Assembly (NCBI GenBank): GCA_905160935.1
Contig: CAJHZI010000311.1
Coordinates: 87,501-151,500, forward strand
Direction: 5' to 3'
Length of the DNA stretch: 64,000 bases
Source of the DNA: Enchytraeus crypticus
Lineage: Eukaryota; Annelida; Clitellata; Enchytraeida; Enchytraeidae
The position numbers and the translations under genes are program-made. Every line of letters starts with the position of its first letter. Position 1 is the first letter of the stretch. Positions 1 to 25,536 of the stretch are shown one piece after another. A model generated the notes under the pieces. It was not told the DNA's origin. It ran no database searches and saw nothing but the letters and a program-made list of their open reading frames with translations.

Positions 1-470
1 ATTTCATAGTAACAATTAAGAAAATAATTTAACAGTGAAGTAAAAGCTGCTAATTTAATATTTTAATGGTAAAGTAAAAGCTGCTAATTTAATATTTTAA
101 TGGTAAAGTAAAAGCTGATAATTTAATAATTTAACAGTGAAGTAAAAGCTGATAATTTAATAATTTAACAGTGAAGTAAAAGCTGATAATTTAATAATTT
201 AACAGTGAAGTAAAAGCTGATAATTTATTAATTTAACATTGAGTAAAAGCTGATAATAACCTCGGTCTCTTTTCCCTTCCATTCTAACTTCTATGACTTC
301 TATTAATAGTGAGGCAAATGATGATAATTTAATAATTTAATAGTGAAGTAAAAGCTGAAAATTTAATCATCTAACAGTGAAGTAAAAGCTGACAATTTAA
401 TAATTTAATAGTGATGTAAACGTTGATAAATTTACAGTGAAGTAGTAGATGGACTGTAACGGCTGGTGTA
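1..470. repeat. 34-bp minisatellite beside the last visible CATSPERB exon
   Basis: About 12 copies of GTAAAAGCTGATAATTTAAT plus AATTTAACAGTGAA, some shortened. The array ends 14 bp from the donor of exon 638-485 and fills the intron to the window edge. Confidence 0.85.
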
Positions 471-484
471 GCTGCTGTACTTAC

Positions 485-15990
<15,506 letters not shown>

Positions 15991-16252
15991 ACTGTTCTGC
16001 AAAAGATATACGATTTTACCTTACACTATTTTTCACAGGATTCTGTGAAGAAAACCTATTTAATTAATACGTTATATTGAAAGCGAATAATAATAATCTG
16101 AATTAAAGACAGAAGGATTAAGTAATTAGTTTAATCATATTGTGGGCAATATGGCTGTAGTTGTAAATAATTTATTCACAACACAAATTCCTTTTGCAAA
16201 ATGTTCCCTATTCTATTCTATTCTATTCTGTTCCCTGTTCCCTATTTTCTAT

Positions 16253-16294
<42 letters not shown>

Positions 16295-16319
16295 CCTGTG
16301 TTTTGTCCGGGTCACTGAA

Positions 16320-16715
16320 TAATAAATCAACCGTTAACTGTACGTATCGGAAGAGGCGACTGAGCAAGAGTGAGGAAGGCATCCGGAAACCAACCCAGAA
16401 GTTATAATTTTCCAAAGCTAGAGGCTACATAAAGGATGGACAAAGCATAGCCTTTGTGAAGATTAAAGAAGCCGGTAAACTAAAGTTAACGTCAGTTTCC
16501 TCATTCGGAAGCGATTTTAGTGACTAGCGAGCCCAAGGTCTGGACCCCGCACATACTGATCCGCGGTCGAATGTCTGAACGACATCGCCACTGGCTCCAG
16601 CCGGCTTAACTTATTGATCTATGGAGTGCTCCCTATGGAACTTTACAGTAAACTCTCAGTATAAATATGTGCCTTGGACCTGCCGCTTGACAGAACACTA
16701 GAGAGAGATTTATAA
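16320..16715 (+). mobile_element. Element E copy interrupted by SINE-A
   Basis: E sequence at 16320-16470 and 16603-16715 flanks the nested SINE-A. Reverse E pieces also lie at 33585-33700 and 61680-61890. Confidence 0.55.
16471..16602 (-). mobile_element. SINE-A nested in element E
   Basis: Full-length reverse copy that interrupts element E between TTTGTGAAG and its TTAACTTATTG continuation. Confidence 0.75.
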
Positions 16716-17465
16716 TATAATGAAAACCAAGCTTTAGAGTAGCAATTTTAAAGTAAACAAGCAAAGTTTACAAACGTGTGTTTTTAAATTGACCTATGAC
16801 GTTAAATGTATTTTAGGTAGCGTATCCAAAATGAGCTAATTCTTAAATGTTAAGCATGATAGTGAATTAATTCAAAATGGCAATATGACTCATTTCAACT
16901 ATAGATATTTCACGTACAATCTCTTGGATAGCGATAGTCCATTCCGATCGTTTCGGCCAGGATCGAATCATCGGGAGTTCAGTCCTCCTAATCCACCTCA
17001 TAATTTTGCAATTTAAATTTCTTGACGAATGTTACTGAACGTTACCTCTATAGACACCGAGATATTTTGACATTTTAAATTTCACAAGTCCTTAAGTCTA
17101 CTTGCACATTTAACAATCTAAAAGACACTGGCATGATCATTAACGGATCGTTTTCTGAACATCGGGTATGCGCCGTTAAAAGACCTTTTTGTCTTTTTCT
17201 TCGTCAAATTGCCTTGGATTCCACAGTGCTCAATGTTTTCACGAAGGTGTTAGGTACACTAATTGTCTTTGCTGCTCTTGATGCAAGTGGAGAATATAAA
17301 TATTTGTTATTGATTTTATTTGAACAGAGCACTCTCCGCATCGTACCTCAGTACGACCTCAAGTCATAGGAAATAGTCATACGACAGAAGCAGTAATAAA
17401 GCAGACATTTTAATCTGTCGTGATAAGTGGCGAGATTCTGTTTCAAATTAGCCAATTTTATGTTT

Positions 17466-17466
<1 letters not shown>

Positions 17467-17524
<58 letters not shown>

Positions 17525-17600
17525 ATCTATCTATCTATATATCTATCTATCTCTCTCTCTCGCTCTCTCTCTCTCTCTGTATCTCTTATCTCTCTCTGAA
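17467..17600. repeat. (CT)n / (CTAT)n microsatellite
   Basis: Uninterrupted CT and CTAT repeats, intergenic. Confidence 0.9.
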
Positions 17601-17824
17601 TTGTCACTGAGAGATACTCTAACTTTTTGCCAGATGTATTGCCCATTTATCAGCACACTTGTCTGGTAAGCAGTAGTGAGAGGGTTTGAATGCAGCCAGA
17701 CTTCTTTGGTATTGTATTTGTGATACAGAAACAGATGTTATACTTATCTATGTTGTTTGACAGATTAAATACAATGCTAAGTTTTAAAATTTAACGGCAT
17801 ATCGTCATATATTCAACAATTAAA

Positions 17825-17985
17825 CGGCATCGGACCGGCACCGTTTAGGATCTCTTTCTTTCTCTTCAGCCCATGTTTTTCAGATCGTTTAGAGTGAATC
17901 GATTTGTAGAAGAATGTGATGGGGACGTCCCTGACATTGTCCTTTTATGAGGAAGCGGACGTTAAACCTTTATTATTAATATTTA
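17825..17985 (+). mobile_element. (TTA)n-tail LINE, 3' UTR fragment
   Basis: CGGCACCGTTTAGGATC through GAGGAAGCGGACGTTAAAC, the same 3' UTR as at 2110-2431. Confidence 0.7.
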
Positions 17986-19119
17986 TATAAGTGGTAAAAC
18001 CAGCTAATGGTAGTACCGTATTCCATTAGATTGAAGTCTTACAAGTTGCAATTATATATATTAATTTTTAAAACTTCACGTAAACCCCCATTTCTTTAAT
18101 TCCCTTTACCATTGGTCGGGTTTTCTGTATTCTGAAATCTGCACCGTTTTGGACCGTTTGAACGCTGCGAATTCTCAATTGCTCTAATTAAATATCCACA
18201 AGGATGATCATGGTTAAAATTGGTTGTACGTCAAAGTGACTGAATTTTTCTAAGTAATAAATTAAAAGTATGACTCAACAGTCATGAGATACTTTTAATA
18301 TGCAGCACTAAAACATGTTCTACTTTCTGAGGTCATGATAACAACAATTCTTACCATGCAATGATAGTTAAGGAACCCATATGCCAAAATGTCACGGATT
18401 TCTCTACAACACAAGATATCTAAGTATAGGCCTATATAGCATGCAGAAGCAAAGTAGCTTCAGTTGAGAATTTTAGAGACGTTACTCGATTTTCTCCGAG
18501 TAGGTTCGGAAAAATTAACAATGAACCTGCCGACAACTGCACGTGTTCGTAAGAGGCGACTGACGCAGATATGACAGTGAAGAGACTTGTAGCCACGTGT
18601 TGATGATTTCTGTGTTTTAGATATAATATAAAATCAGAATGTATGTTAATATATGATATAAAATCAGAGAACAATAAGTATAAAGCTGCTCTAGGCCCTA
18701 CTAGGCTTTTCAGCTTCATTTGACGCCTTTCTAGAGAAAGGGATTTACACATGTAGATTTATACATGGCTTGGGCATTCGAGGGCTTGGGCATACGAGCA
18801 TGGCTAGGGCATTTGCTGTTTTAGAATTATATTCAGCTATGCTAGCCTTTGTTAGCTTTTCTATGCCTGAGCCAGGCACAAAAGTCGTTTAAAGAATGAC
18901 AATATACCTGTATAATTATGTACTTGTGGAATGCTCGATCTAGCATTGACATTGTCCTCGTTTTAAACTTGCCTCTATTGTTATAAAGAAATTTTCACAA
19001 GATCATAACATTTGCTTAATTTTATGGCAATTTTGGAGAGTCCTATTAACTCTAGCTCACAGTAAAATACCTTTAAATAATTCTGAGTATTAGTTTTTAA
19101 TGCTCAGAATTAAGAGGCA

Positions 19120-19210
19120 GGGATTGAGGTTCAAACCCTGGGCTCGACCGTCACCGACATCGCTTTCGAGTGCGGAAACTGACGTTAACATTAGCTTTAC
19201 CAGATTTTTT
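19120..19210 (+). mobile_element. SINE-A, 3' two thirds
   Basis: B-box GGTTCAAACCC and complete tail are present. The head is absent. Confidence 0.7.
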
Positions 19211-19420
19211 ATGTTATTACATTGTACTGCAAAGCATAAATTATCGACCTTCTTTCAACAATTAACTCCTAATCTAATAATTCATAGGTTAAACCAATGA
19301 TAGAATCGGTTAGAGTTACTGGCTGAAAAACAATATGTGCAGAGTTCAAATCCGAGTCCCGCCTATCGATGATAGTCTTATAATGATGAATCATGGAGCT
19401 CAGCATTTACTCTGATTTCT

Positions 19421-19570
19421 TATATTACTTATAGATTTAATAATTTATGGATTAGATTTGATTTCTTATATTACTTATAGATTTAATCATTTGTGGATTA
19501 GATTTGATTTCTTAGACTAGTTATAGATTTAATCATTTACGAATTAGATTTGATTTCTTAGATTATAAGT
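19421..19570. repeat. 46-bp minisatellite
   Basis: About three and a half units built on GATTTGATTTCTTATATTAC, intergenic. Confidence 0.75.
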
Positions 19571-20248
19571 AATAAAACTTCTTAGCATATTATTTATATC
19601 AGCTGCTCTGTTAGCATTTAATCACATTTAACTGAGAGTAGAGCCCCAGTTTTCATTGAGCGGCAACCAAAACAGGAAAACATCAATTAGTTACCAATTA
19701 GCAATTCTTTTCAGTTGGCTCCCTATATCTCCTTTGGTCGATATCTTTGGACATATACAGTTTACTTTTTTTCGTAAAAAACTGAAAGCTTTGCTTCAAG
19801 AGTAGTAACAGCGAGAGTCTAGAAAGAGACTTGTGTCACTGAAGTGACTCAGTGCTGCTTAAGCTCTGGTGCCTGTAGAATAGGCCTGTGCCAATATTAG
19901 ATTGTAGGCACACAATAGGCCTCTTTGTATCCCTGAAAACACTAGAACTCAACACGATCATATAGTAGGTCAAAATCGCGGCTTCCGTTAAGCGTTGCGC
20001 TTAACAAATATGTTCAGAAAAACTACAGAGCGTTGTGTGTATCAGGATTGACGGTTGCACTTTTAAAGGCTTAGATCATCATTATTCTCATCTTGCCTTG
20101 AATCCCAGTTCAATCAGAGTCGGGATACTAATTGACGGTCTAAAATCCTCTCTGTCCAACGTCATATCATCAGACAATGATATCTAAGTCTCAAATCCCC
20201 TATTTGAGACTTTTCAATGGCTTAGAGCCATAGATAGGTTAGATAAAA

Positions 20249-20384
20249 AAAGCTGGTAAAGCTAGTGTTAACGTCATTTTCCTCACTCAACAACGACGTC
20301 AGTTACGGGCGAGCCCAGGATTTAAATCCCGCACTAACTGATCCGCAGTCGAATACCTTACCGATATCGCCACTGGCTCCAGCC
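20249..20384 (-). mobile_element. SINE-A, near full length
   Basis: Reverse copy with tail, B-box and head (GATATCGCCACTGGCTCC). Confidence 0.7.
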
Positions 20385-20459
20385 AAGGAATAATGTAATG
20401 ATAATATATATGTATTTACAATATTTATTTTAAAAATATATTTACAATAGCAATGTAAT

Positions 20460-20462
<3 letters not shown>

Positions 20463-20518
<56 letters not shown>
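20463..20518. repeat. (AT)n microsatellite
   Basis: About 28 AT repeats. Similar (AT)n tracts lie at 16259-16292 and 23104-23166. Confidence 0.9.
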
Positions 20519-20526
<8 letters not shown>

Positions 20527-21142
20527 GTATATATTGAATATATATATATTATTATTATTACTATTATTATTCTTATTTTCAATAATTACCCCGGGTGTAA
20601 AGAACCCGATGTTTGATAAAAACGATTCGAGCAATACGTGCTGAATCGCCGCCCGGCTACTCGAGGTCATCTGGCTGCCTAAAAGAATTGCTGAAGCAGA
20701 CTGCATTAAATCTGTGCAAAGTCATGGAAAGTCTCTGTCAAAGAAAAGAGATCTGTCGCTTGTCGCCAGCTTGCTTTGCAATTAGCCTGCCTAAGCCATT
20801 AATGATGTCAACTCCACCGGGATTCATGGGCCCAGGGTTTCAATGGCCACCTGAACAACTTCGTGCCTTCATAATGACAGATCGCTGTACTTATCCATTT
20901 TCTTAGAGGCGGCTAGTTCAGCGACTCCATTAACTTATTAAGAAAAGCAAATCTATGATTCTCAATTTTTGTTGTTGTTTATATATTTAAGACATTTTAA
21001 AGATAATAGAAACTTGGGTTTGACATATAGACTGCATTAAAAAAAAGTTATTTTAAGTGAGAGTTAAGAGAAGCCATTGAACAGTCATATGATTTTCGTA
21101 TGTGCAAGCAGCCAATCATCACGACGCTGCCTGCAATGTACC

Positions 21143-21149
21143 TATATAA
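21143..21149 (+). promoter_or_regulatory. TATA box of the ependymin-related gene
   Basis: TATATAA stands about 114 bp upstream of the start codon. A transcription start near 21175 would leave a leader of roughly 90 nt. This is placement by motif only. Confidence 0.45.
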
Positions 21150-21262
21150 TCACAAATCTGGGACAGCTTTATATCTTATAGTTTCGATTACTTTATCACC
21201 TTTTCATTATACGCAATAATTTTGTAGAGTTTTCCACAGGTAGGCTCTAGAAGATAATAGCA

Positions 21263-22276
21263 ATGAAGCTGAGAGCCATTACTCTATTGGTAGGTTTAGT
21301 GGCTCTAGTCCACGCTAGCCCGGTCTACGACGATGATCAAGCTGAAATAGACCTACCAGGCATCATGCTACCACCTCTCGATAGCTCACCCGTCGAAGTC
21401 CAAGATGACCCCAAGCCCTGTTGTCTGCCGAAGCAATGGCAGGGGGACGTGACGGGGCAGTCAGGGTTCTCGGCGTCACGTCGAGGAATGGAGGAAGGGG
21501 AGGACAGAAGGCGTGGGGGTGGTGGTGGATTCAGACAGAGGACGACGACGGTGTTTGTGGATCAGGACAAGAAGAGTCTGGCAGGAAGAATTGTCGTCAG
21601 GAACGACACGGTGGGATACATCGTTCTCTTCGGTAGCAACAACACCGCCGACTTCTTCATATTCAAGCTGGGCGCACAGAAATGTTTTCACAAGAAGGCC
21701 AATCGAGCTGTTTTCCACAACCAGTGCATTCCTGCCAATTCCACCTACGGTGGAACCGTTAACGTGGGTCCAGCCGATAAAGGACTCGCTGTTCAGATCT
21801 GGAATTTCCACGGCGGACCACATCGCAACGGTTCCTTCAGTCGTGGAGGAATCTTCATCAGCGGCAGAGCCCTGGTCACAACCGACATCTGCATTCCAGT
21901 TATCTTCCAGAACCATGGCTTCATAAGACCTGGACCCCGGCCCCATCCTCCCCATCGTACCACCACCACTCCGAAATCCAGCGGTCTGAAGTTTGAGAGG
22001 AACAACGCTGAATTCATCGACGACGACGATTCTCAGAGTGAACTTGACGATGATATGGTCAGTGATGAAAGACCAGGCCCAAGGCCGGGACCAAGGAGAG
22101 GCGGTGGGTTCATGGGCAGCTCCTACTTCACCAACATACAGGCTGAGATCAAGGATCCGGCTGTGTTCACTCCACCCGACTACTGCAACAAAACGCTCAT
22201 CTATGGAAACACTCTGCAGCTGGGAGTCGATGTGGAGTATCCTGATATTCTCAATACCTACGTGTCTCTGGAGTGA
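21263..22276 (+). CDS. Ependymin-related secreted protein, intronless, 337 aa
   Basis: Secreted glycoprotein of the ependymin family (EPDR/MERP), which folds as a beta-sandwich that binds hydrophobic ligands. Residues 1-18 form a signal peptide ending VHA-SP. Family marks: C53-C54 in PCCLPKQWQG, C141 in QKCFHKK, C155 in HNQCIPANST, C210 in DICIPV and C308 in TPPDYCNKT. Sequons occur at N114, N126, N159, N189 and N309. Odd points: no intron, higher GC than its surroundings, and an insert at about residues 222-283 made of Pro/Arg-Gly blocks flanking an Asp-rich stretch (DDDD at 253-256). The ATG at 21263 begins the signal peptide and follows a TATA box by about 115 bp. Precise orthology within the family is not resolved. 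Confidence 0.87.
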   Translation: MKLRAITLLVGLVALVHASPVYDDDQAEIDLPGIMLPPLDSSPVEVQDDPKPCCLPKQWQGDVTGQSGFSASRRGMEEGEDRRRGGGGGFRQRTTTVFVDQDKKSLAGRIVVRNDTVGYIVLFGSNNTADFFIFKLGAQKCFHKKANRAVFHNQCIPANSTYGGTVNVGPADKGLAVQIWNFHGGPHRNGSFSRGGIFISGRALVTTDICIPVIFQNHGFIRPGPRPHPPHRTTTTPKSSGLKFERNNAEFIDDDDSQSELDDDMVSDERPGPRPGPRRGGGFMGSSYFTNIQAEIKDPAVFTPPDYCNKTLIYGNTLQLGVDVEYPDILNTYVSLE

Positions 22277-22304
22277 ATACTGGTTCCAACTGGAGTGATT
22301 CTGG

Positions 22305-22310
22305 ATTAAA
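22305..22310 (+). terminator. Candidate poly(A) signal ATTAAA of the ependymin-related gene
   Basis: ATTAAA lies 28 nt after the stop codon. A canonical AATAAA follows at 22614-22619, beyond a SINE-A tail. Either may be used. Confidence 0.4.
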
Positions 22311-22318
22311 TACATCTG

Positions 22319-22372
22319 CGCCCGTCACTGACATCGCTTTCGAGTGAGGAAACAGACGTTAACATTTGCTTT
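22319..22372 (+). mobile_element. SINE-A tail in the ependymin-gene 3' region
   Basis: Only the last ~54 bp of SINE-A, starting CGCCCGTCACTGACATCG, placed 43 bp after the stop codon. It may be transcribed as part of the 3' UTR. Confidence 0.65.
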
Positions 22373-22619
22373 TATATCTTAATTCTTGTGATATTTAATT
22401 GGAATTAAATTTAGCAGATTATAAATATTTAACATTCCGAGATTTCAGTTCGTCTGCTCTAGAATGTGGATAACTTAATGCTAATAACCTGTAGAAAAAT
22501 CTTATCTGGAATACTCATGCATCAACAGCTTATTTCTTATAATACCGTAGCTTAAAGGTAACGGAACTTTGGCAAACGAGAGAATTTTAGAGATTTTCCA
22601 AGCCATTTGAAAAAATAAA

Positions 22620-23099
22620 CATTTGAGAAGACTGCTTAGACTGCCCTGGTTTTCAAGAAAACAATTATTTTGCATATACTCATATATTATGTATGCCATA
22701 GCTGAATTATATACTGCTTTCTTTGTTTTTAAGACGCTATCATCATCAAATTATACAATGTATTGTGATATTTTCATGAAATAACACACATAATTCTTTG
22801 CGAATCTTATTTACTCTTATACGTACTCATTTTTACTTTTAAATTTGCATTATATTACAGTTATTGCATGTTTGTCACGAAACTCTTATTAAATTTTTAT
22901 TCTAAAATCGGTTTTGTACACGAGACCGCATGTACTGTGGAACAAATCGATACTGTACTGCAAATCGACACTGTATTGCGGTATTGTAAAATGAAACTTT
23001 TCAACAGTTACGAAACCATACAATGGGTACTTTAGTTCGAGTGAAATTAGTTGAATAGGAATATATATCTAAGACCTTATATATATATACATTATATAT

Positions 23100-23166
<67 letters not shown>

Positions 23167-24993
23167 CTTAGACTTGATGTAAAATAAGAGAAGAGCACAG
23201 ATATGTCGAACAGTCATACTTCAGTACGACTGTTAATTTTTAGTTGAATTCAGCAGCTCTGCAGAGCGAGATAGGCCTATAGCTGTCAACAGACTAAAAA
23301 GTTATTAATTTGCAATGTTTAATGTTAATTAAGATTTAAGCCTAACTGAGAATCACAGCAGCCTGTTCGCGTTGACTTCATCAGCTTAATAATAATCGAA
23401 ATAATCATCAGCGCCCGGCCTAGTTCAAAACACAACGAAATATATCAAGCACATAAATGTGCGCATATTTTACAAGCCGCCAGCTCTCGCTCATTTTACA
23501 GGACTAAAGAAATCTTCGCTAAAGAAAAATCTAATCCATCTAAATTAATAAATAAATAATATAAATAATTAAACTAAATTAATAAATAAATAAAATAAAT
23601 AATTAAACTAAATTAATAAATAAATAAAATAAATAATTAAACTAAATATGTCTGAATCTCAACATTAAATTTTGTTTGAATTCCAGCAAAGCCTGAAATC
23701 ACCGTCAGCATAGAGACGTCACGTGCTGACAGCTTAGTCTGTACCTATTTCAACAGCATGCTCTGTTAGTTGTTCAACTGTGGATCAGTAGGTACCGGGT
23801 TCAAATCCATTTCTCACCTCGTCACTGATATGCTTTTGAAGACTTGAAGCTGACGTTAAAACATAGTTAGATTTTACAGACTATGCGTAGTCGAATAGGT
23901 TTCGCATATTATTTCATACAAATTACGTCCATTCTCCTCTCAACGAAAACCATTCTAAAAATCTCAGCCGCTAACTCTTGCATAGGACAAAAATGCAGCT
24001 TAGTCGGGAACGTAATGAGCGCCGAAGTGGACAGTCAGGCAATATTCCTTAGAGCACGCTCTGGTAACGGACCAATCATATGCATTACAACTGTAAGATA
24101 TCAACAAGTAGAGGAAGAGGGTGCTTGATCAGATATACAGTATTTTAAGAGCTTCGGTAACTCTTTTAAGTCTAGAAGTTAATTCTAGAATCCGTAAGAA
24201 CAGTATGATACTGACTACAATTCCTGTATTTCACAGTATGTATGAAAGTAATTTTTTTTAAATTATATTCCTTGCAGGGATCATAAGCAATCAGCAGCGA
24301 GTGACAGATAGAGTTGATTGATATTTAGGGAATTGCGTAAGGAAAAAAATAAAAATAACAAAACCAAATTCAGTCAGAGTTGTATTACAAATAAGAGCAA
24401 AGAAATCAATCTTGATTACATACACGCTATTAAAATTATAATCATAAGTTAAATGTTAAAAAGTCAGTGAATTGCTTCGGCCAGGATAAAAAAATTTACT
24501 TCTGCTGTATTTAAACACAGAACATGTAGCTTACAAATAAACATTTATATTGTAACCGATGTTTTGGTATTTAGAATATAATAGATAGTGCATCATGATT
24601 ATAGAGTGGTTCCAGACCACAGAGCACTCCGACATGATATCAGGGTGCTGATACAGTAAAAACATTGAGACACTGCAACAACTGAAGACAAATAATGAAT
24701 TCATATGTGGACACTATCATCCGTTCAGATATTGTTCAGAAAAACAACTCCACATCTAGATTTAGCATTTAGAGTTACAATCAGTTTACTGCACGACCAA
24801 CGATAGTTCTTATTTCTTTGGAATCAAGCGCACGAGCTTTAAAACAGGACTACACCATGACATGCATGCAACGCAATAAAGTTAAACGAATAATTACTAA
24901 TACAATGTCAGTGAGATATTGATCTCAATATAGCAGTCCTTTTAATCATCATGTATCTATAGTCTCTCTCTCATTACTCTCCTACATCTACCA
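22620..24993. other. Intergenic region between the ependymin-related gene and SET
   Basis: AT-rich DNA with an (AT)n tract, an AATAAATAAAT tandem stretch at 23540-23640 and a diverged SINE-A. No gene seen. Confidence 0.6.
23771..23876 (+). mobile_element. SINE-A, diverged
   Basis: B-box GGGTTCAAATCC and a diverged tail ending GACGTTAAAACATAG. Confidence 0.55.
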
Positions 24994-24999
24994 TTTATT
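24994..24999 (-). terminator. Candidate poly(A) signal AATAAA of SET
   Basis: AATAAA on the minus strand, about 540 nt after the SET stop codon. Chosen only as a canonical hexamer at plausible distance. Confidence 0.35.
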
Positions 25000-25361
25000 C
25001 AGCAATCTATGTATCTCAACCTCTAAGCTTTCCATCTTTTTTCAATTCAAATGCCATCTATTAGAGGCGCTACGTAACTCACAAAACCAAAAGGACAAAA
25101 TGTAATATTTTGAAATCTTTGTCAGGTAAATTGTACACAATGTGATTAATATACCCAAATTCTATGCAGCAAATTAGCCAATGTTTAATATTGAGAAATC
25201 AGCTATATCGCTTAACAGAGCGCCTCTAGAGATGAATTCTGCTCTAGTCTTCTTCATTCAGTCTTAATCAACAGGTCAGCTCAGTTTTCAGCCACGTGAC
25301 ATCTTAGACCAGCATGCACCAAATTCAACCCCACCTAACGATATCTCAAATCTCTCTGTCA

Positions 25362-25535
25362 CAGAGTTCACGCCCCAACTACATCTCATTTCTCACAGTC
25401 ACAGAGTTCAACATGTCACTCTCACTGTCACAGAGTTCAACATGTCACTCTCACTGTCACAGAGTCAACCAGTCACCTAACTGCATCTCATCTCTCTCTG
25501 TCACACAGTTCTTCTTTTCGCTCACTGTCGCAGAG
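25362..25535. repeat. Minisatellite in the SET 3' UTR
   Basis: Units containing CTCACTGTCACAGAGT, two of them exact 32-bp repeats. The array begins within a few bases of the SET stop codon. Confidence 0.7.
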
Positions 25536-25536
25536 T

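Larger units (their letters stand above)
16003..21142. other. Intergenic region between CATSPERB and the ependymin-related gene
   Basis: Apart from the repeats listed (element E, SINE-A copies, LINE tail, CT and AT tracts), I see no gene. A GC-richer block at about 20585-20905 has fragmentary open frames but no recognisable product. Confidence 0.6.

Noticed and set aside
21476-22315. 279-aa open frame antisense to the ependymin-related gene
   Set aside because: It mirrors a GC-rich coding region, has no signal, domain or splice context, and its sense strand has clear family motifs.
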